From: Strigops habroptila
Taxonomy: Eukaryota > Chordata > Aves > Psittaciformes > Psittacidae
DNA: 64,000 nucleotides
Assembly (NCBI RefSeq): GCF_004027225.2
Contig: NC_044277.2
Coordinates: forward strand, 91,028,283-91,092,282
Direction of reading: 5' to 3'
In this document: positions 12,601-27,600 of the stretch, one piece after another
How the letters are laid out: each line of letters opens with the position of its first letter
Position numbering within the stretch: the first letter of the stretch is position 1
The notes under the pieces: generated by a model
Databases searched by the model: none
Told to the model about the DNA's origin: nothing
What the model saw: only the letters and a program-made list of their open reading frames with translations
Position numbers and translations under genes: made by a program

Positions 12601-15600
12601 GTTGCGGTCAGGGGAAGGAAAGAGGCTGCTGTGGGAGAATGAGGAAGATGTGAATGGGGTCGATTAACTCGCTTGAATTTTTTATGAAGCGACTGACCTT
12701 CAAGGTTTTATGGGTTAGCGTAATTGCTTAAAGGGCATCACTATGCTCTGTTTGGCGTATGAAAAGCTTTTCTTCCCTTGGAAGATGAGTTATTGTCACC
12801 TGGAGAGGAGAAGCACAGGATAAGTGGAAGGAGCAGCCACATTAAAAAGTAGAAAGTTATTCTTCCTACATTGCCTCACAAGGGTGTTTTACGTAGGCCC
12901 TATATCAATGCTATTTTTAGTACAAGCAGGTGGTCCAGATGAGTGTTACTGGAAGTCAGTGGGTGGCTGGAGAACAAGGTCATGCCTCTGCTGCAAAACT
13001 GTTTGTTCATGAGCCACAGGAGAGTATCGTATTGTAACCAGTTGCTTTTAAAAACTGCATGGTCTTCAGCAATGTTGAGGCTGCCTGATAATAATACCCC
13101 TATGGTAAATATTTCTATACCATGATGGATGTCTGTGTACTCCAGAAACATAAAATAAATACTTTATAATGACTTATTTGCACCAGGATACAATGGTCCA
13201 CATAAACTGACAGAATAAGCTACCAATCAGTCAGATAAATTGCTTATATATTACCTGTCTTAATGAAGAGTAATTGAATATTAAAATGTCTTTACGAAGG
13301 CATTGCTTTTTGCAGTCTGTCTTTTGGTTTTGCTGTTATTTTTAGAACTTCTCACAGAGCTTGATGCCTCAGTATAGTGCAAGGTTCTTTTGAAAAAGGA
13401 GTTTTTCGCATGATGAAAAAGGATAACAGGAAGGTCATAACATGCTGGATCTAATGGCTGTTTAACTCTATATTTCCCTTTGGTGCTGCAGTGGAGTCAA
13501 TATATTTCCATGTAGTCTCTAATTCACCCTTTTCCTTGTATTGCAATGTTTTGTTCTGTTTTGAGAACTGTCTCTGGTTTCATCATTTCCGTCTTTGTGT
13601 TTTAGCAGCTCCATTAAGATGCACTTTTTGGAGTGTCCAGTCTTTAAGCACTGTTTTCATTTGCAGTGTAACTTTTGTTGCCATTGGGAACCTGTATCTC
13701 AGAGCCATAGTAGCAGAGGCTGTGGAGAGCACCCTTTTTTTTTTTTTCTTGTAGTATCCCCATGGATTCAGCCCAGCACATGACTTGTCCTGTTTTGCCC
13801 CCTTTCGTTTCCTAGACAATGCAACCTCAATGCCCTAGTGTTCTGAATAACTCCTATCCCTACCCACCAAAGTGGTAATAGAAGTCATTTCATGCTCTTA
13901 AGACATTAGCTCAGAATGGTCAAAATGTCAGGAATGCTGGGCAAGTTGTGGCCAACTTGTTAACTACGCATTAATGCTTACGAAGCAAAACAGTTGGATC
14001 TTTTGAAGCATAGGCAGGGAGAAGCTATTGCAGGGCTTCTAAGAAAACAATATCAATTCTAAAGGATTAAGGAAACTTTTATCTGCAGCTGAAAAATATT
14101 AAATCTGGGGTTGTGTGGCCTAAAGAAAGAGCAGTTTAGGGTTGTTAGCCATTTCTGTATACAAAGAAATTAGCTCTGTTTCCCCTACTCAGCTGTGTCT
14201 GCTGTGTAGTTCTGTGTATCCTGTGAGTGAGGTGTCTAGATTTTGACCCATTTACTGATAAGTGATCTTCTACAGGAGAAGAAAAAAAACGGAACAGCAG
14301 AACAGTGAGCTGTGTTTGTCTGTGCTCAGGCAGTAATTTGTGTGCTTCTGCTAGCTTGAGTGATGTGGCTCACACTACCTCTACTTTGTATAGAGAACAC
14401 TGGTGAAAGGAAGTTGATACTGTGTAGTCTAGTGATAAATCCTTTAACCTTTACTTCTGACTGTCTGGCAGATACTCTAGTAAGAGAACTGATAGTTGTG
14501 ACCCAGCATTTCCTGCTATCCCTGTATGCAGAGGAGTGCTGCTGTTACAGGTGGGGATGCATACTGGGGAACATGACAGAGAAGGGCAAATTGCAGAGCT
14601 TTCTGCAATAGTGTTCTTCCTCAGTGTGCTGTGGTTGTTGCTACTTGGCTGAACTATTATGAACAGCTCTCTTAACAGGGAGCCGAGACGTGCTTTATAA
14701 TGTCATTCCTCAAATTGTCAACCACCTGTTTTGCTGTAGAGCTTTGAGGTTTCTTCTTTTCAGTTCTTGGAAATTGGTGGTGTTCAAGACTGGAGGAATA
14801 ATTGGGCTCACCCTAGAAGCAGCCTGAATATGTGTATATTAGGGTGTTTCACAGTTAATGGGTCACTCAGGATTCCATACCTCTGTGTCATGTCTGGGGA
14901 TATCTTTGGGCCTCATAGCTCATTTTCATCTTGTTGATGTGTCTATGTCCTTTATTTCTTCCTAAAGCTTGCTGTCCTGGACAGCTAGACTCCAAAGGCC
15001 ATAGGGGACATGCATCGTCTTGGTAGTCAGAGAATAGCCAGGGGTTTTGACTCTCACTCTACCATGCCAATTTGGTTAGCATATATGGGTTGACTGAAAA
15101 AGAGTGAAGAGTGGAAAAGAATTGGGGGTGGGTATATGTTGCTTGTTGGCTGGTGTTTTGGGGGATTTGGTTTGGTTTGGGGTTGTTTCGTTGTTGGGTT
15201 TGTGTTGTGGTTTTTTTTTTTTTTAGGAGCAAGATACCAGCCAGTTTGAAATTTGACTATTAGATGAAACAAGCCTCAGATATGCTCAATAGCAGTGCAC
15301 TGTGGTCATGCTACTGGAGATTGTGATAGTTGCCAGAAGAAAACATGCTAGTTTTGTGTTGGCAGACTTACAGCAAATGGGTATAAATGTGACTGTCATG
15401 CTTTTCCTTGGCACATAATGCCTTCTTGTAAAGGACGTTCTTCAGGATTGGATTGGTTGTTTCTATGCAGATCTATAACACCTGTCTGCTAAAGAAACAG
15501 CACTGAGAGCTCAATGACCTGGATGTATATCTCCCATTACGCTTTTCATACCCAACTGCATGATGCACTTGTAGAAAAATCGCATAATTTAGAAGGAGAC

Positions 15601-18600
15601 ATTTAGAAATAATGTCATATGACAGTCTCCAGAAAACTAAGTGATGATTGATTTATTTGTGGAATAAGCTGGAACGAAATTAACTGTAATAGACTGGAAT
15701 TAACACATTGTGTGTTCAGACAAGTTGTTATCTGGTTTTGGTGTTGGAAATGTCTGATTTTTTTTTTTTTTTTTTTGTGTGTTTTGATTTATAGGTTGAA
15801 GACTTTGGGCGACAAATCAAAAGAAGCAAAAAAAAGCAGGCAGAGGTACTTCTGAATGCCTTGATATATAGCATTGATCTAGGATGCTCTTGTTAAAGAA
15901 AAATTTGAAAGTGGCTCTTGCGTAGAGCATTTACAGTTCTAAAGAACAAAGAAAATTTGCGTGTAATCTTACAGAATACTCTTCTGACAACAGAGAAGTT
16001 TAACCCTAATGTTGAAGAAATGCTTTGCTTAGTAGAGCCTTCATTGATAGGCCTAAGTAATTTCTGATGGCCCTTAATGAATTTATGACTATTTAAATTG
16101 TGTGAGTATTCAACATTATTGTGGTACTTTATGCAAGATTCAGGTTGAAGTACACTGAAATGTAGTTGTTTGCAATCTCTGGGAATCTCATGTACTAAAA
16201 TTGTAATTCAGGTTTTTTAGTGTAAGAACAGCAATATGAGTATTGTGCAAAATATATGTATAATAGAGTACTTCAATTACCTGTTTCAAGAAGATTGAAG
16301 AATTGTGGGGGATTTTATTTGGTTTTGTTTTGGTTTTATCCTCTACATTTTAGTATATTGTTAATTCTTTCAACCTGCATAAACTGTAGGGAAAGACTAC
16401 TTAACATCTGTAAACGATGTCTTTGTTGTTCCTCAAATAAGCTCAGTTATGCTTTAGTGTAAAACATGTTCTTACTAAAACACAGTGTGTAGACACAAGC
16501 TGGTTTTAAAATGAGCCCTGAACAAAAAAATAAGGCATCTGAAAGAAACTTTATTGAGTTCTGAAGCTTGATGTTTTGGATATAAAGGTTTTTTTAACAC
16601 AAGACTGGTTGTATTGACGAGACATGGAAACTAAACTAAGAATAGGTGAAGGTTTGAATAAAACTGTTTTAGGCAACTGCCTTCTCTGTATGTTTCCACT
16701 CCATAATATTTTCGTTCATCTGGTGTACTGTAAATATCCATCACTTTTTGAGAAAAGCAGTGGGTGAACCAATTAGATCATCACAAATAGGAGAATACCA
16801 GGGTAACTTCTGCTTTGCTGGGACAAACATAGAGTAGCTTGATTGTAGGGATGGCTGAGAGCTTGCGGGTCAGGAACAGAGGTGTTGCAGTGGGAGCTTG
16901 GTACTGACCATCTGATCAGGGAAAAAATGCCTTTGCTAAACAACTTGAGGAATTCTCTGTATCATTAAACCCCAATTCTTGATGTCTGCTGAAAGGACAA
17001 CATAGCAAGATGCAGTCAAGAAGAGTTCTGGAAGGGGTCAAGGATAAATTTTTGATAGCCTGTTTAAAATTTCTTTGGCATGCAGGAATAGCTTTAGGAA
17101 GGCTCACCTAGAACTGACATTTACAAGAGATGTTAAGGACAAGAAGAGCTTCAGCCTTGCGTTGGTTATAAAAGGCTGAACAAAGAAAACATTTTGTTGA
17201 TGAATGTGGTAGATGATTTAGACACAGCGGTTGTAGTCAATACCTTTGTTGTTTCAGTCCTCACAAACAAGGTCTCCCAGTCCTCTGTGCTTAGTGAAAG
17301 GGTTTAAGGAAGAGACTGACCAGTAGTGGATAAAGATCAATTTGGGAAACTCAACCCATAACAGACCATATGGGCCAAGTGGTACTTCATAATATTCAAG
17401 AGGTACAAATCCAAAGTCTTTCCCTGGGAAGAAAGTATCCTCTGCAACAATACAGACTGGGGCTGACTGACTAGCTGGGAAGCAGCTTTGCTGAGAAGAT
17501 GCTGGGGATCTTGGCAGACAGCAAGCTGGATGTGAGCCAGCAACATGCCTGGTAGCAAGGAAACATGGCAGCTTTCTGGGATGTATGCCTGGGATGTATC
17601 ACAGGCAGTAGGACCAAGGGAGGTAATTATCCCCTGCACTCAGCACTCACTCCTTAGACTTCATCTAGCTACTGTGTCTAATTTGGGCTCTCAGTATCAG
17701 CAAAACATTGGTAACCTGGAGCAAGTTTAGCGAAAGGCAACCAAGACAGTGGGGCTCGAACTCTCTCTGTATGGGAAAAGGTTGAGACTGGGGCTTGTTC
17801 AGCCTGGAGAATAGATGACTTTGGGGGGACCTAACAGCAGCCTATCATTATCTCTGAAGATGTAATCAAGGAGAATGGTATGTGGTGGGAACACAAAAGG
17901 TGATAGGCATAAGCTGAAACAAAAGATGTTTTAGCAGGAAAAGGCCATATATACAAGGAAAAGTTTTTTCCTCATGAGGATGGTCAAGCAATGGAACAGG
18001 TTGCTCACAGAGCCTGTGAAGTTTCTGTCCTTGGAGGTTTTCAGGTTGCAACTGGACAAAGCCCTGAGCAAGCTGGTCTGGTCCCACAGCTGGTCGTGCT
18101 TTGAAGAGAGGGTGGTTGCACTAGAGACTGCCTGAGGTCCCTTTCCACCTCACTGACTCTATCACTTTTCCTTTGGTTTAAAGAAAAACAAAAGGTTTCA
18201 TTTATAGTATTTGTTGGGGTTTTGTTTCCATTCGAGTTGTTTGGATGAGAGTGCAAAACAGCCTGTTCTGGTAATATGAGAGACAAATCTTGGATGACAT
18301 CAAGATCTTCACATAATACATCCTTAAAAATGCTGCATTGTTAGTTTTCTGTAACTTATGATAAGTTGCCTTTATATTTCAAGCTGTTATTAATGAAAAT
18401 GTATGCATTCAGTACATCATTAGAGCATTAGACTGACCAAGTTCTTTATCATAGTAATTATTTTTATAGAATATATTTTATAGAATGTATCAAGTTCAAT
18501 GTCTTTAATGAGACACAAAGAACTTGTGTTGTAGTCTAATATTCAGAATATTTCTGTCCACTGTTTTAATTTAAAACAATGTTCATCCTGCATGCTTGTT

Positions 18601-21600
18601 TATTAAATATAGTAAGAAATTCTCTCATAAATGCTGTTTTTAATGGACATGGTAAAAAAGAGGTAAGAATGGGCTACCATGAAATAACAAGAGGGAAAAT
18701 GCCACCCTTAGCTTTGAAATATTCTTGTAAGATAAACTGTGTAATGCATTTTAACCAGAATTGACAAAAATGTTCGTGAAAGCGAACAGTAGGGAATATT
18801 TCTGTGCTCAGCATATCTGTCAAAAACAGATGTGTGTGCACATGTTATTTTTATAACAGCCTTGTATGCAGTAACAACATGTATATATTTATAATTTGTT
18901 TTCTAGAATAGTTCAGTGTTTGCCAGAGTGTGCTGGACTGGAAATACTGAGCAGGTATGATCTTCCCTTTCTTTGTTAGTGTCTGCTTCCTGTAATTTCA
19001 GAAATAACTTTATCAGGTTAAGAAAATTAGAAGAAAATAAGGGTGTTATTAATAGGGGTTTTGATGTTGCGCACCAAATGATAAATATGTTTAGAGCTTG
19101 CCCAGTCCTTAAGTGCTGTCATGTTAATGAAACAGAACTTCTGGAGGAAAAGCAACATTTGAAAGATTACTTCAGTTCATGGTCTAATGCACAGGAATGA
19201 AGGAAACCAGCACTGAGGCCCAGCCTGTGGTTTTAATTTGGTGTTTTATGACTCTTACATATTTTATATGATTTCATTCTGTTCTAATAGAGACGGTATG
19301 CCTGTCATTGCCATGAAAAGAGAGTGTATTCCGTGTGTACTTCATCATACTTTTTCTGAGTAACATAAGTGATCTTCATTACAAATTTCCTTTGTATTTT
19401 TACCTTAAAAAAACCCAAACACCTTTTTATTTGGGGGGCGGTATGTGTTATTATCATCTTGTTAATTTTTTTTCATTTTCTTAATGAAATTGTATTCCAA
19501 GTAGTGATTAAGGCTTTTATTTGCAGTCTTATAAATACTGCTCGGTCTATTTAGCTCTTAATGCAAGGTAGCAGGTTTAAAAGCATGAATCACATTTTCT
19601 TTGAAGGAAATTTTTTCTTACTGTGTATTTTTCTTGGTTAAACAATAAATACCAGAAAGAACTGTATGGCTTTTTAAACTGTTATTTCTGGTAGTCCCTG
19701 TAAATATTAGCACAGTGGCATCCTCATCTTTTTTAAGGGGAACACAGTAAGAATAGTTGTTTATCTTTCTTCAGATATGAAGATGCTTGGGCTGCCCTTC
19801 ACAAAGGAGCAAAAGATTGTGCAAAAGCTGGAGAGGTAAGAAAAAAAATAACGATACCACACCTCAAATATTTAAAAATGTGTAAATAATTTTAAACTAA
19901 AACTTTTAGTACCAGTGTACTGGGTTGACCCTAGGCGCTAGGTAAGCACCCACACAGGCTTGTTCATTCCCTCATCAGTGGGGCAGAAGAGAGAACAGGA
20001 AGAACAAAAATGAGAAAACTCATAGTTCAAGATAAAGACCATTTAATAATTGAAGAGCAGAGAAAAACAAGTGATGCAAAAACAGTCACTCATGACCTCC
20101 CACAAGCAGATCAATGCAAAGACAGTCTCAGAGCAATGACTACCTTGAAGACCAAACCCTTGAGTTTTATTGTTGAGCATGATGATACATGGTACGAAAT
20201 GTCCCTTTGGCCAATGGCCAACTGTCATGACTGTATTTCCTCCCAACTTCTTGCCCACCCCCAGCCTACTCACTGCAGGGGGAGCGGGAATGACTGGGGA
20301 AGAACCAAGCCTTGACTCTGTACGAGCTTTGTTCAGCAATATCCAGAACATCGGTGTGTTATCAACACTGTTTTGGTAAAAATCCAAGGCACAGCACCAT
20401 ATGGGCTGCTATGAAGAAAATTAACTCCATCACAGCTGGATCTCGTACAACCAGTACAGTGAGAAAATAATGCTCTGTGTTGCTGCTTGGGAAAAATGCC
20501 ACATTGTATTGTTTTTTCTGTGGTTTTAAGATGGTGTTTGACAGGCAGCTGATGGAAAGGATCAGAATATCCAGTTCCTCTTGTTTCTCACAGTTCTTAC
20601 AGATTTGATGATGCTCAGCCTACAATTAATATTCATAAAGTATTAAATACAGATATTGTAAAAATAGAAATACTCTGTAATCATGTTTCTCTCAAGGAAT
20701 TATCTGAAGATCATTCTCCTTTTACTTCCTTAAATTTCAATTTCTATAACAAATATTGAGTGTGATAATTTCCTAGTGCTTTTGAAGTACGTTACAACTG
20801 ATACATTGACACCAGAATTTGTCTTCTGTCAGATGGTTGCAATCACTACTTGCACTTAACCAAAAATATTAATTATGTCAGCTTACTGTTTTTCTGTGGG
20901 ATATGCTAGGTTAGAGAAGAATATCGAGAAGTACGACTTTGTCAGAGTGTGACAAGGTGATGGTTAAAATAAGACATATCCAGAAGTTCAGGTGGTCATT
21001 TTTTGCAGTCTTTGCCATTATTCAAAAAAATTAAAGTTAGTTGAGACTGCTTAAGACAACATTGCCAATAAACAACTGTGGAAACAATGAATAGCAATGT
21101 CAACAGTGTAATGTAAACATGAAATAATGTGATGCAATGTAAACAGTTGCAAAAAGTGATGTTTCATGTTACTGCTGTAGCTCTTTATAAGCAGTCGGGG
21201 CTGGGAAAGTATAGACTATATTTGGGCCTGAGGCATGTTGATAGTTTTTATCAGGGTAGAGCTGTTGCACTGGCACTGTTTGCTGCCCTCTCCTAAAGGA
21301 CAGGAAATGGCAAGATTCGATCATCTGGCTGAAAAGGTTCAGGAAGTCTTTTGAGAACTTCGCCCATTCCTTGACTTTTTCAGTTTCTGCAACTAAATTC
21401 TACAAAAACTGAGGAATTCAGAATGCGATACAGCCACAGGCTGCAGTTGTGTGCAAGAGGAAGAATGGGTAATGGAACTAAGAGCAGAGAAACTATAGCT
21501 GAGTCATTTGAAGTATCTTATGTAAGGGGAACATTTGTGAAATAAGATCTCTTGATCTTGCTGTTTTTCATAGAATCTGATACCTATATAAATAAATTTT

Positions 21601-24600
21601 TTAAGCAGTGAATCCTCTTCTCATTATACTACTGTATAGTTAGGAAGAATCAAACAGCAAAAATTGAACTAATGTAGAAGTGTGTTCGTAAAGATTTGCA
21701 ACTGCAGTAGTTATCGCAAGAGCAGAAGAGTAGGGTTGTTAAAAAGGCAACTTTTTATGTTACTATTTTTATTTCATTTTCTAGAGTATTTTGAATGTGC
21801 AGAGTTTCAGTTTTGTTGTTAAGATTAAATTGGTATGATTAGCAACATTAAACTAAGTTAATTAATAAGCCTTACATTGCAGCACTGCAATGTTGTTGTG
21901 TACCAGTGCAACACTGCTGTCAAAATTCCAGATGCATGTTATTTACTGTTAATAAAATCCGTAAAATATCTTCTGCATTCATTAGTATAATGAGAAATAA
22001 CTTTTAATCTTGTTTTGATCAATGCATTTTGATATAAATATTTCATACCACAGGGTCTTTCTTTAACATGTTGTATATTTACTTGAGAAGAACATAAGTG
22101 GCAGTCCTGTAGGGTTGCCATGCTGACCTTATGCTTGCAGATGCTTTAATTCTAAAAATTTGTCAAGATGCTCATAAATAGGTACATAAAATTGCAATTA
22201 AAGTAAAGAACCTGTTTGTTTCAGCTGGTGGATAGTGAAGTTGTGATGCTTTCTGCGCACTGGGAGAAGAAGAGGAACAGTCTGGTGGAACTACAGGATC
22301 AGCTCCAACAAATACCTGGGTTTTTAGCAGACCTGGAATGCCTCACGGCAAGCCTAGGTAAGGTTTTATAGACATAACAAGCATTTAAGTCAGTACAGAG
22401 GATTAGAGTGAAGTTCAGCTGTTACGAACTTTGCAAATGTAAATTTAATTTTGCTTTCCAAACACATCCTTTCTATTGTAAAACAGTAGTTCTTAAACAG
22501 ACTGGTTTTGTAAAAAGAGGAAAATTAGTTGTGGTTGCTCTCCCAGTAGTTAAACCTTTGTATGTGTCATTATTTGGGGGAAAAAAAATTGTAATAACTG
22601 CATGTCTTGGTGTGTACCGTTAAAAATTATAATTCTTGAAATCTTTTTAAATTCTTAAAGATTTCTAAGTAGTATGAATACTCATGTGGTTATTTTTCTT
22701 TTATTGAGTCTATGTCATTTTATATTAATTTGTTTTAAACCATCATTTGTTGGGGAAGGAGGACATTTAGCTGGCTTGGGACACTTTCAAGGCAGAAACT
22801 TTTTGTTGAAGAGTACTTGTTTCCAAAGCTAGCTTCCATAGCTTAGGTTAGTGTACAGGGTTAAACTGTTCTGAAGTGATACCCAACTTTTTCATAGGTG
22901 AAACTAGTAATGCTACATATTAAGGCTACCAAATATCTGATGTTTGTCAGATGGATTCTAATTTGTATAACTTTACCAAATGTTAACCCATTGATTTAAT
23001 TTAAAACATGAAAAGATGAATACATTAATGCTTTAGTGGATGACTGCTGGAAACCGCACACATCAAATAGTTGATCCACCATTGAAAATGAAATTAGGAA
23101 AAAATGTTCTGGCCTCAGTCTCTGGAAGGCTCTAGTGTTACTGAGCCTTGAAATGGGGGTGCTGTGTTTGACAAGTAGCAAGCCTTTCTGTCCACAGTAG
23201 GCCTCTTGATAGCTCCATTAAAAAAAAAAAAAAAATATTCAAGTTGCATCAAATTAAAGTTTTGAAAAACTGCTGTCTGTGCCTGGATTTTAGTAGCTAA
23301 GTTCCGCAGGGACTCTGCCTGCACTATTCTTACACCGGCTGGGAAGTATGCAGAAATTCTTTCTGTAATTGCAGCTCTTGTTTTTGTGGGGTGGGCTGGA
23401 TTTGTGTGCTGGCGTATGATGTGAAGAAAAGGAGGGTTCTTTTCTGTGTTCAAAGGCTAATTTCTCATTCTTTTATGGTCAGTGGATATACACAAATCAG
23501 CTTTGTTCCTAGGTAGGCTACTAATAACTTTGCTATTTCTTTCTAAACCAAGGAGTATATTTTATTTTTTATTACAATTTTCTTATAACACCTCATTTAG
23601 TAAGGCTTTGTCATGTGTGGTAACCATTTCATGTTGGCTTTTTGAAAAGCTCAATTATTTTCTAAGGAAATATCAATTTGAATAATGATTTAAATACTGA
23701 TTTTAATATCATCATGCACAAAGTGATGCAGTCCACTGGTAGACCAAAGATAAACAAAATAATAAAAAAACTAATGGAATTGTCTTTATAGTTCATAACT
23801 GCAAATGCCATATATAAATTCTGATGAATTGGGGTTACCTTCCTATTCCTAATGCTATAGTTTTATGAACCAGAATTAGTCTCACCCTGACCGTAGAATT
23901 ACTTGAAGAAGGCTCAGTGTCTCTAGAATATTTTTGATACTGTGCAAGCAGGTTTAAAACCAGTCTGCTCAGGGAAGCTAATGAATTTTTAAGTCTACTG
24001 CTAAGGTTGTGCGATTTGAACCACCTTCACCTCACCTGTCAGATTTCAAGTAATTTACCTAGAGTTTTCTATTAGTTCCTGGTAACCACTGGGAATTTTT
24101 TTGAATTGATTTTTTTCTATTAAGTATAGAGTATTTGAATAGAAAGGTGTAATTTATACCAAATTCAACATCTACACTTCTGGAAGTGATGTACCAGAAA
24201 TTTGCTGTGGTATTCTGCTCACTGTTTATAGTTTTTATAACCCCAAACTGTCTGCCTTTTATATATGTAAACTGAATTCTCTTTACCAAGAGAAGACTAA
24301 TTCTGTGGCTGTGAATTTTAAATACGAGTGAAATATTGTGTAAAAAAAAAAATAAAAAAAATAAAAAAAAATCCAAAACCCAACCAACAAACAAACAAAC
24401 AAAAATGGCGATATAGAATTATAAACTCCTGTGTCCTGGGTTGTGTATCCAGGATGTCATTTGGCTAATCTTCATTTCAGAAAAGTAGTAGTTCTGTCTT
24501 ATGACATTATATGCTTCTATTAAACCTACTTATGCTTTTGTTTTGAAAGTAGATGGGAACCCTGGCTGATTTTGATTAAAGAAATTTCAGATGATGGAAA

Positions 24601-27600
24601 TGAGCCTTTTTAGTGACCTGCTTAAATTTGTTGTGAATCATGTACAGATTCTTCAGCTTTTGCTGTGTATTACAAGACACATTATCATTAGCACTTTTAT
24701 AAATAAAGTCCTTTAACTTAGGTGCTCACATTGTCTGTCATTCTTCAAATGAAGAGGCTGTGTCTTCATTTGCTAAATTTATTGTATTATGCAATGTATT
24801 ATAGCTGCTGTTGAAAACTTTGAAGAAAAAGTGAAAAGGACAGTTATTGTCCTTTCAAAATCCAGAATTTGAATCATCACTTAAGCCAATTTTTATTTGT
24901 AGAGTGAAAGTATTTAGACTGGTGAGACTAGGAAGAAAATAAGGCTGGGTATGTATTCACAGAGATAAAAACTATTGGCTCCTAGACTTTAATAAATTTT
25001 TTTTTTCCAAAGTATGGGTTAGATGGGTGTGAAAATCCATTAGGAAAACAAACTTTTCACACTGCTTGGGAGAGATATCCTAGTTTGTTAGATCTTGAGC
25101 AGAAGACCATGCTTTATTTACAGATTGCGTATCAAGTGTGGAAGTTGCCGTTTTCTAGCTTTGCAAAATTCAATCGATTTGTTCAGAATTTGCATTAAAA
25201 AAAAAAAAAATGGCCATGTTCCCTTTGTTTAAGAAGTGGGATTAAAGACTTCTTAATGGCTCCTTAAGACATTAAGGAAAATGTACTAGAACTTGTGAAA
25301 TATAATATCTTCTTCAACAAATACAAGATTTTTATTTTCTGTAACATTTTAATTAAGGACCTAATACCTGTATTTTGGGTACTTGTTTTGCAGCAAAACC
25401 TTGTGTTTTAATGAAATATACTTATTTTTTAATTTATCTTAAAATGCCAAAGATTTTTCCAGTTTGAATAATGCAGTATTCTTCCGGCAACATCTCATAT
25501 TCTGAGATTATAGAATTTAACTTTTGTTCATTTCATCAGTTTGTAGACAACCTGTGAAGCAGTACTTTTAGGAGGAAAAAGTGCAATGAGTGATAGCCCG
25601 TAGACTTGTCGCTTTGGTGAAGACGAGTGTCTTTGGGAAGAGAAGTCATTAGCTTACTATTATCTATTGACTGTGGCTTACATCAGGATTTAGATATTAG
25701 CAGGTATTGGTCAAGTAAAAGTGAATTTAAGACCAGACAATATATTAATCAAGATTTTTCACAGAGCTGGCATTTGAACTTGGACTTCTGAATTGCATTC
25801 TGTTACTTAAATAACAGTTTCTTTTTCGTTAGCATCTAGCAGTTGATAGCTCTTGAAAAAGAGCTGGAGAAACGTTTTGTGTTGCAGGACTCTAGAACAC
25901 ACATTCCATTAGAAGGCTCTAGTATTTAGTGGTTTTTATTTAAAAATTATTTTTAAAGTTAGGAGAGCTGTAAAAAATTTACTGTAAGTGACTGTTTAAA
26001 GTAAATCATATTCTATTACTAATTAGAACAATTTTTCAAACTGGTTGACCAGTTGTTTAAAAACTGCTGTTAGTTTTCTTGCTTTCCTGAGTTTAATTGT
26101 GCGAGATGAAATGGGATTTATCTTTTACTGAGAAAATCAGGGAAAATATTAGGGAGATGTATGTAAAACCATAGAATTTAAATAAAGTAGTGTAAAGATA
26201 CCTTTGTTCAACAGGGAGTTTTTCTCTTTCATAGGCTCCAGAGCAGAGTGCTTCAGTGGAGAGGGTTGTTGTATAAGATGGAGATATATATGTATAAAAG
26301 TCATTTAGTTTGATGTTGTAAGCTTGGAAGTGTCTGTGGTTTGAGTACAAAATTAGGTGCTAGTAGAACTGTAATTACATAAAGACTTCTTCAAGTGTTG
26401 CAACTGAATTGATCTCTTCCTGTATGTGTGTGTATATATATGTGTCTTTCACTGCTCATTTTAAGCTTTTAGCAATCTATGTCTGACCTAGAGGTAGAGA
26501 CAATTTTTTGATGTAATTGTTTCCATCCTTTGTTTTCCGTCTTTTTGCCTTTTAATCAGAAAATGAATGAACTTCGTAAAAATGTCTTCAATGTTTCTTG
26601 GTGATTTCTGTTGTTTTGGTGGCTGGGACAGTGGAGGAAAGCTACATTTGAAGTTATTGTAGGAAAAATTGAAAACATTTGTATTTTGTATAAAAAGTTG
26701 TAATTTAGCTTTTCTAACAATTTTTGTACTACTGCAGAACTACACATAACAGGTTTCAGTTTAAAATTATGTCAATTTAAATTAGGTAAACTTTTAGAAA
26801 GAAAGTGTTTTCAGGTACAAAATTTTGTATTAGTGGTTGCTGAGTTCTAGATAAATAATACCTGAGTGGTTGGTAAACTAAGAAAAACAGTGTACACTGA
26901 TGGAAGATAACTCAATCTAATGTCATTTGATCAAATAACATACTTTAAAAAAAAAAACCCAACAAACTTGTCAAAGCGTTGTTATATGTGCGATAGTGTA
27001 AGAAATACAGTACAAACTAGTATCATTCGAATGATGTGACCTAAATAACAAGGTGTTTTTTCAGCTATCTAATAAAAAATATTTCTCTCAAGTGTGGCAT
27101 ATTACTACTAGGAAAATTCTTAATATAAATGTATCATGTTTGGATTTTTTTCCAGCCTCCTTAAAAAGATTAAAAGGAGATGGTTTTTCTCTTTCAGAGC
27201 AATGCCATTTCAGAGTGAGATGGTGGTTGTTGCCTGACCACTTGTGGGATTTCTTGAAGAGCTGGAAAACAAGTAGTACTCATGCACATATTCTTTAGAA
27301 CATTTCTGGGACAGATTGATTGTAGGTGCCACTGTGAACTAGAAAACTAAATTAATTTCTAGATTTCTTACTTTTGCTAAATACCTTTTATAAAGTATGG
27401 TCTTATTCATCTGTGAATATAGATAAGAGCTGATTAAAGAATTACGACTTAAGTTTCAAATTGATTAAATATGTAGCTTTGTTTGGAACTTTCAATGCAC
27501 AGTGAATACCTTCTCATTTGGGTAGGAAAGACATTAATTCACAACTGTAGCTGGTGCAATTACTATGGAGCTAGTCTTCAACTTTTTTTGTGAAAAGCAA

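Noticed and set aside
20010..20387. ORFs of 101 and 114 codons on both strands
   Set aside because: Both lie within the LTR at 19916-20458 and show no retroviral protein similarity; they are non-coding LTR sequence.
23115..23453. 112-codon minus-strand ORF containing a poly-Phe run
   Set aside because: The Phe run is translated poly(A) at 23219-23235; no domain is visible.
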